DNA of 64,000 nucleotides from Favolaschia claudopus (lineage: Eukaryota > Basidiomycota > Agaricomycetes > Agaricales > Mycenaceae). Below are positions 62,409-64,000 of the stretch, in pieces. The stretch covers positions 310,001-374,000 of the forward strand of contig JAWWNJ010000047.1 of assembly GCA_037176885.1 (NCBI GenBank), written 5' to 3'. Under the pieces are notes generated by a model. It made no database searches. It saw only the letters and a program-made list of their open reading frames with translations, and was not told where the DNA came from. Both the position numbers and the translations under genes were made by a program. Each line of letters opens with the position of its first letter. Positions within the stretch are counted from its first letter, which is position 1.

Positions 62409-64000
62409 GGCCTTTGCAGCGGGTGAGTCCGATTCGACGTATCTTGTACAAGAAACGAACCTTCTTGTCCGTCATGGTGTCCGTTATGTAGTGCTGTGGG
62501 CCCACTGAGATATCCGGCCTAGATTGGTTGGATGTAGACTGGAGGGTTTCCTGGTTGTCGATAAGACTAGCGGGGCACGAGATATCCAAGAATTGATGTT
62601 CAAAATCAAGAATTCGAGTGAGGAGTCGGCAGGCGCACAAATGCAGGTGGTGAGCTGCGCATTTCCTTTTTGGGCTTGATATTTATTGTTGATGTTTGTT
62701 GAATTTACCCGGTGCATATGATGCATCATGAGTCGAATGCTCGCACTGCTTCCCGCTCCCCGTTTGCATCCCGAACCGCCTCGTTATGACCTGCACTGCG
62801 TCAGGAATGGACTTGGGTGGAAATAGTACGCCGCTATCTACGACGCCGACGCAAACACGGTCACCTATGACCAGCCGCGCCAACTCGTTCTCTCCCCTCT
62901 CTCCACCTATCCAACGCCGCCCTTCCCTCAAGCACCCCCTCCCCTTCCACTCAAGTCTTCTCAACAGTTCGCCCTTCAAAGCTCTCTGCCCCCCCACCGC
63001 TTCATCAACTCTCCACTACAAACTATAATCCCGACTATTCTGCCGCAACGACGATGTGGGTGAACTGGGCACTATGCTTGAGGAAAGACAAGCGTGCGTC
63101 GCCTTCCTCTCGTCTCTTTTTCCTGTCTCACTCGTGTACAGTATCGACCTCGACGCCGATCCTACGCGTACGCTGCCGACCACCCACCTACTCGACCACT
63201 TGATCCCCCGCCGCGCCAATCAATCCCTGCGCCGTCCTTCCACGCCACATCGCCGCTTCCATCTCACCCTTAACACCACACTACACACCGACTACCTCGA
63301 CTACAACGACGCGGAGGGTACACGAGGCAGCGTACTTGAGCAACCTTGGTAGTCGCCGTATTCTTACCACTTCTTTTCTCTAACTTGTCTCCAGCTCAGC
63401 GCCGAGTTTGCGCGTACGCCGCCGACCCGACCCACCTTCTCTCAACCTCCACCTTTCCAAGTCGTTGGCGCCAACGAACGTGGCTCCGCCTATGTCAATC
63501 ACAACGGATACGCCGCACTTGACGACCGGCCAGGGCGTCGCCATTACCTTTCTTTCTTGTTGTTAACTCACTCTTTCACAGTCTCCACTTCACACACACG
63601 ATGCCGACGCCACCTCACCACTCGCCTCACCTCGCAAGCGCCGCCAATCACGACGCCGCCCTTTCCCTCTGTCTACGCTACGCCTCGTGTCAAGAAATCC
63701 CATCCTCACCACCACCGCTCGTCCAAGCCGCCCACCCTTCCCCAGCCCTAACGCCGCCCACACCATCACCCCACTCCTCCCCTCCACCTCCGGCGCGCTC
63801 ACGCCGCGTCGTCTTCAATCGCCGGCACGGGGACACGAGACGTCAACGGCCGCACGACCCGCCGCCTTCTCTTCCCACCTCGCTACTACCTTCCGCCCTC
63901 TTGGCCGCCGCAATTTCGCCTCCGCCACTCTGCTCCGCCGATTCGCCGGCTCGCCGTCTCACAAAGTCGACTTCCTGCAAACTTCACGCCGCCGCCGCGC
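62409..64000. other. GC-rich terminal region without recognised gene
   Basis: The 5' flank of the PIN gene is followed by GC-rich DNA with Pro/Thr/Ser/Arg-rich frames on both strands (for example 63056-63352, +, and 62683-62997, -). None shows a motif or convincing splicing. In texture it resembles 49.1-50.3 kb and the transposon interior at 12-14.5 kb, but I found no shared long words. Confidence 0.4.

Overview
This window is nuclear DNA from a filamentous basidiomycete, most likely an Agaricomycete (mushroom-forming fungus). The reasons are dense introns of about 50-60 bp, protein families typical of agarics (Zn2Cys6 proteins with an HPQ..GAPC.RC cluster, BTB proteins in local families, an F-box/LRR-like protein) and a short CaaX-ending pheromone-precursor-like gene. 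No prokaryotic, organellar or viral sequence was recognised. All gene models below were spliced by eye from GT-AG (occasionally GC-AG) junctions and family motifs.

Layout. 1-11 kb: the 3' part of a copper amine oxidase (+), a convergent secreted serine carboxypeptidase S10 (-), an O-acetylhomoserine sulfhydrylase (+) and an aldo-keto reductase (AKR copy 1, -). 11.4-15.6 kb: a 4.2-kb DNA transposon-like element with 34-bp terminal inverted repeats, a 4-bp target duplication and subterminal GAGTGC arrays. 15.6-20.5 kb: gene-poor sequence with inverted repeats. 20.5-30.3 kb: two tandem Zn2Cys6 regulators (+), a BTB protein (-) and AKR copies 2 and 3 (+). 30.6-34.9 kb: a p47/Shp1-type SEP-UBX cofactor of Cdc48 (-) and an unrecognised protein (-).

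35.9 kb holds a 58-codon intronless gene ending in Cys-Val-Ile-Ala. It looks like a farnesylated mating pheromone precursor, but with an internally duplicated peptide unit. 37-42 kb: an MFS drug-efflux-type transporter (+) followed by two more BTB paralogues (-). 42.5 kb: an intron-containing tRNA-Glu(CUC) plus a partial copy. 44.5-46.5 kb: the cell-cycle kinase CDK1 (-), with a 6-nt microexon. 46.5-52.5 kb is gene-poor. 52.5-62.4 kb: an F-box protein (+), a stand-alone SRA-YDG protein (-), an aldehyde dehydrogenase (-) and a PIN-domain protein (-). 62.4-64 kb is GC-rich with no recognised gene.

How the genes relate. Several oxidoreductases (amine oxidase, three AKRs, ALDH) could handle amine-derived or xenobiotic aldehydes, and two regulators and a transporter lie nearby, but no biosynthetic backbone enzyme is present, so I do not call a metabolite cluster. 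The most notable observations are the duplicated pheromone-like precursor with no receptor beside it, the CACTA/Chapaev-like element, and microexons that simple gene finders would miss.
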